Origin: Planctomycetaceae bacterium
Lineage (GTDB): Bacteria; Planctomycetota; Planctomycetia; Pirellulales; Lacipirellulaceae
Assembly: GCA_002713555.1 (NCBI GenBank)
Contig: PATG01000074.1
Location: 4,953-23,484 of the forward strand
Reading direction: 5' to 3'
Length of the DNA stretch: 18,532 nucleotides
The stretch's first letter is position 1; the number at the start of each line of letters is the position of its first letter. The translations under genes and the position numbers were made by a program. This document shows, piece by piece, positions 16,157-18,532 of the stretch. The notes beneath the pieces are model-generated. The model had not been told where the DNA came from and searched no databases. It saw only the letters and a list, made by a program, of their open reading frames with translations.

Positions 16157-17731
16157 CTAACGACGCAGCTTTGTATTGATGGGAGAAACTCTCCCGGCAG
16201 TCACATGAGCTTTGCGATATTCGGGCATAAATCCTCGGTTGCCGTGAATGCCGATATGACGCCCCACATAGGGCTGTAGATTTAAATCAGGTGTGGGGGT
16301 GACGAAAGATACGACATCTCCCTTGTCGTTGACAAGAGCGTAAGGAGGAGCTTGTTCTCGCTTGGAGACAACTGGTTTGAGCTTACCAACGGCATCGTAG
16401 AGTGGCTTCGTCTCATTTGTGGCTCTGGCTAAGGGTTGTGCGCTGCGTAAGTCTTGTTGAACACGCTGGCGAACATTGTCCACGACGCGTGCCACCTGAT
16501 CTTCCACAGGAGCACTGTTGAATCCACTATTTTGTTCGAGAATGCGATTTTCGGTAGTGTGATTGCCCAGAGGGGTGATGGAACCTGAATTCGAGCTCTT
16601 GTAATCTCGCTGAACGTTATCAAAACGGTTGATGCGACTTATCAGGTCGCGAAGATGCACACGCTCTGCGGGCGAGTTTGTCTTCGTGAGCAAGTCAGTG
16701 GCTTCGGCTTTTATAGGATCGAGTTCCCAGAGTGAGGGTGGTTGAGAGACCATCTGCGACAGCAACAATTCCAAAGTGGTGACGTCTGCTGATTTTATGA
16801 TTTGCTGTGTGGCCGATTCAGGGAATTGAATGCGTGGAACTGAAGTCTCAACGGACAATTCCTGCGACGGTATCGGGGTTGCCTGGCCCAACAATTGGGA
16901 AGAAGTAAGATTCTGACTTTGTGCTTGAAACTGTGCCAATTGTACTTCTGCTGGCGAACCGGCTATGATCTCAACTTTTTCGGATTCCGGCAGACCTGTT
17001 GCAGCCAACGTTTGTGCCACACGATGGCTGGGAGCTGTCTCAAAGCTGTCTCTGTACTGTGTGGAGTTCTTGGGACCCATCAGATGTGCAAAGTCATTGG
17101 GAGGAGGCGAAGTTTCAACAAAGGAGGAGTGGGTCTGCTGACGGGCTCCCCAAATCTGTTCGTGCGGAGTAGTGGCTGGGCGAGCTACAGCAAGAGGTTG
17201 TGCTTCGACAGGGGGGCGGCGAGAGAGGTGATTTGCTGAGATCCAGCGAAACTCTCCTGAGGGGGCTATAACACGAATCCATTGTGGGTTATAGGGCCCA
17301 CCCGAGATGACCCGGGCTTGTTCACCCTTGGGTAGCATGACTTGTACGGCGCTTCGTACTGGCGATAGATTGCTCCCCACACGGGCAACTGCCTGATTGG
17401 CTGTTACCTCCACAACCTGGTCATTGATAAATCGAACTTGATGGGCAGATACCCAGCTAAAACTTTGCTCTGTAGGACGTATTGCACACCACCCCGATTG
17501 ATCGTGGCGATACACTTCGACAGCATAGCCTTGGGGAACTTGTTCGGTCGGATAGTATTGCCTGCCTGGACCGCTACGAATGTAGGTATCGTCTTGTGAG
17601 ATATAGGCCACATAGGGGAACTGGTCTTCAGCGTGCGCCCAGCCAAAAAGTAGTAGCCATACCAACAACGCCGGACTGCTGAAACGAAAACGTTTTGTCG
17701 AATGAAGAATCGACACTGAAAGCCAATCCAT
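16157..17731 (-). CDS. Exported SH3-domain protein with a conserved-looking C-terminal domain
   Basis: 524 residues from ATG 17731, which has GAGGG about 8 bases upstream; the open frame reaches 17872 but without signals. Residues 1-34 are a long signal peptide (basic STKRFRF, hydrophobic PALLVWLLLFG, cleavage after WAHA). Two bacterial SH3-type segments follow: about 40-100 (YISQDDTYIRSGPGRQYYPTE, GWCAIR, FSWVSAHQV) and about 107-170 (TANQAVARVGSNLSPVRSAV, WIRVIAPSGEFRWISANHL). A long Gln/Ser/Pro-rich, probably disordered region covers about 175-440. The last 74 residues (451-524) form a compact block: APPYALVNDKGDVVSFVTPT, then LQPYVGRHIGIHGNRGF and AHVTAGRVSP, probably a small beta domain. 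Bacterial SH3 domains often bind cell-wall or protein ligands, so an envelope role is likely but unproven. It is divergent from the kinase gene. Confidence 0.82.
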   Translation of the reverse strand: MDWLSVSILHSTKRFRFSSPALLVWLLLFGWAHAEDQFPYVAYISQDDTYIRSGPGRQYYPTEQVPQGYAVEVYRHDQSGWCAIRPTEQSFSWVSAHQVRFINDQVVEVTANQAVARVGSNLSPVRSAVQVMLPKGEQARVISGGPYNPQWIRVIAPSGEFRWISANHLSRRPPVEAQPLAVARPATTPHEQIWGARQQTHSSFVETSPPPNDFAHLMGPKNSTQYRDSFETAPSHRVAQTLAATGLPESEKVEIIAGSPAEVQLAQFQAQSQNLTSSQLLGQATPIPSQELSVETSVPRIQFPESATQQIIKSADVTTLELLLSQMVSQPPSLWELDPIKAEATDLLTKTNSPAERVHLRDLISRINRFDNVQRDYKSSNSGSITPLGNHTTENRILEQNSGFNSAPVEDQVARVVDNVRQRVQQDLRSAQPLARATNETKPLYDAVGKLKPVVSKREQAPPYALVNDKGDVVSFVTPTPDLNLQPYVGRHIGIHGNRGFMPEYRKAHVTAGRVSPINTKLRR

Positions 17732-17931
17732 GGCAACACCCTCGTAGTCTGCAAAACTTGGGAAAAATTGAATTCGACTTATAGGAAATACAGCTGGTGG
17801 GCTCAAGATAAGGTGATTAGCTATCACAGCTGGAATCAGGCAGAGACTTGGGGAACGTGCTATCCCTGGCAAGAAAGAGGGTTTTGGCTAAATAGCGGCT
17901 CTGCTAGCTCGGCTGGCAGAGCCTTGGTACG

Positions 17932-18102
17932 ATGGCAGAAGGGATGCAAGCACTCGGTAGTGAGAGAATTCTCATCGGAATGGTTTTCAAACCTTGCTGG
18001 CAGATCCTCTCGCGAGGAAAATGGAGCTTTAAAATCCGTTTTGGGTTCGGTCTGGAAAGTTTGCCTGGCGATTCGGGCATTTGGGGCAGAAGATGCAAGT
18101 AA
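17932..18102 (+). CDS. Possible 56-residue small protein overlapping the kinase start
   Basis: An open frame runs from ATG 17932 to TAA 18100-18102 and overlaps the kinase ATG (18093) by 10 bases, a layout that permits translational coupling. Other starts in the same frame are at 17944 and 17980. The product is basic and rich in aromatic residues: VFKPCWQILSRGKWSFKIRF, then GLESLPGDSGIWGRRCK. It has no similarity I recognise. Support is the frame, the overlap and the composition. There is no strong Shine-Dalgarno, so it may be chance. Confidence 0.3.
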   Translation: MAEGMQALGSERILIGMVFKPCWQILSRGKWSFKIRFGFGLESLPGDSGIWGRRCK

Positions 18103-18532
18103 AAAAACTTGGGCCTTATCGCATTGGTAAGGAAATTGGCAAGGGCGGCATGGGTACCGTCTATGAAGCCATCTCAGAAATTCCTGGCGAGATTGCGCAA
18201 CAGCGTGTTGCTATCAAAGCCCTCAGTCCCCAGCTCGCAATGGCTGATGGATTTCGTGAACGGTTTGAAGCGGAAATTGAGTCTCTCAAAAAACTCGAGC
18301 ACCAGGGGATCGTGCGCCTCTATGGTTACGGCGAACAGGATGGCATTCTGTTCTATTCGATGGAATTGGTAGACGGTACCAGCCTGGAGGAAGAAATCAG
18401 TACAGGCAGACGCTTCGACTGGTGCGAGACATTGAAAATAGGCATTCAGATTTGCAGAGCGCTAAAACATGCGCATGATCATGGTGTTGTCCACCGAGAT
18501 ATCAAGCCGGCCAATCTGATGCTAACCTCCGA
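18093..18532 (+). CDS. Serine/threonine protein kinase (partial, cut by window end)
   Basis: A Hanks-type (eukaryotic-like) protein kinase, running off the window after 146 codons. The N-lobe is complete: glycine loop GKGGMGTVYEA (16-26), ATP-binding lysine in RVAIKALSP (K42), and helix-C Glu in the stretch FEAEIESLKKLEHQGIVRLY. The catalytic loop HRDIKPANLML starts at H134, with D136 as proton acceptor. All key residues seen so far are present, so it should be active. The DFG motif, activation loop and any sensor domain lie beyond the window. ATG 18093 is the first good start in the frame, with a stop at 18030-18032 upstream and a GGGGCAGAAG stretch just before it. No zinc-ribbon or signal peptide precedes the kinase domain. 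Confidence 0.94.
   Translation, partial: MQVKKLGPYRIGKEIGKGGMGTVYEAISEIPGEIAQQRVAIKALSPQLAMADGFRERFEAEIESLKKLEHQGIVRLYGYGEQDGILFYSMELVDGTSLEEEISTGRRFDWCETLKIGIQICRALKHAHDHGVVHRDIKPANLMLTS

Noticed and set aside
18033..18092. A zinc-ribbon or leader fused upstream of the kinase domain
   Set aside because: The kinase frame has a stop at 18030-18032 and no ATG before 18093. The in-frame residues contain no cysteine pairs.

Overview
The window looks like chromosomal DNA of a planctomycete, probably from the Pirellulales/Blastopirellula side of the phylum. This is inferred, not proven. The grounds are roughly even base composition, many start codons without a strong Shine-Dalgarno sequence, and several secreted or membrane proteins of a planctomycete type (SH3-domain, HEAT-repeat and degenerate prepilin-peptidase-like proteins). 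A Hanks-type kinase and palindromic repeats between genes fit the same picture. There is no sign of a phage, insertion sequence, integron, CRISPR array, or rRNA or tRNA gene.

Layout. 1-92: tail of a plus-strand gene and its intrinsic terminator. 288-1169: bestrophin-family channel gene broken by one stop and two frameshifts. 1192-1683 (-): two-CBS-domain protein, with a 370-base upstream region carrying three clear inverted repeats, two of which match the CRP/FNR core GTGA-N6-TCAC. 2054-3175 (-): M29 aminopeptidase. 3392-5311 (+): acyl-CoA dehydrogenase. 5312-5901: noncoding DNA with a hairpin repeat and a tandem repeat. 5902-6205 (-): decayed aldo/keto reductase fragment. 6232-7017 (-): TauE/SafE-type permease. 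7233-7661 (-): small protein of unknown function. 7851-8858 (+): hemB. 8879-9817 (-): prepilin-peptidase-like membrane protein that seems to lack both catalytic aspartates. 10088-13579 (+): 1163-residue fusion of an MFS transporter, a PlsC acyltransferase and an acyl-activating enzyme. 13635-14510 (-): unknown exported protein. 14797-16080 (+): membrane-anchored HEAT-like protein. 16157-17731 (-): exported SH3-domain protein. 17932-18102 (+): possible 56-codon ORF. 18093 to the end (+): serine/threonine kinase, cut by the window edge.

Function. Most genes are single-gene units with alternating strands, so no large operon or defence island is visible. Two are linked by theme: the acyl-CoA dehydrogenase (fatty-acid oxidation) and the lysophospholipid import/acylation fusion (membrane-lipid repair) both handle acyl chains. 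hemB supplies porphobilinogen for haem. The last third holds three proteins predicted to be exported or membrane-anchored, followed by a signalling kinase, which would suit cell-envelope work, but their roles cannot be read from sequence alone. I did not find a convincing new multi-gene system. The best leads are the paired CRP-like operators, the apparently catalytically dead prepilin-peptidase homologue, the unknown proteins at 7233-7661 and 13635-14510, and the hairpin repeat family found after two plus-strand genes.
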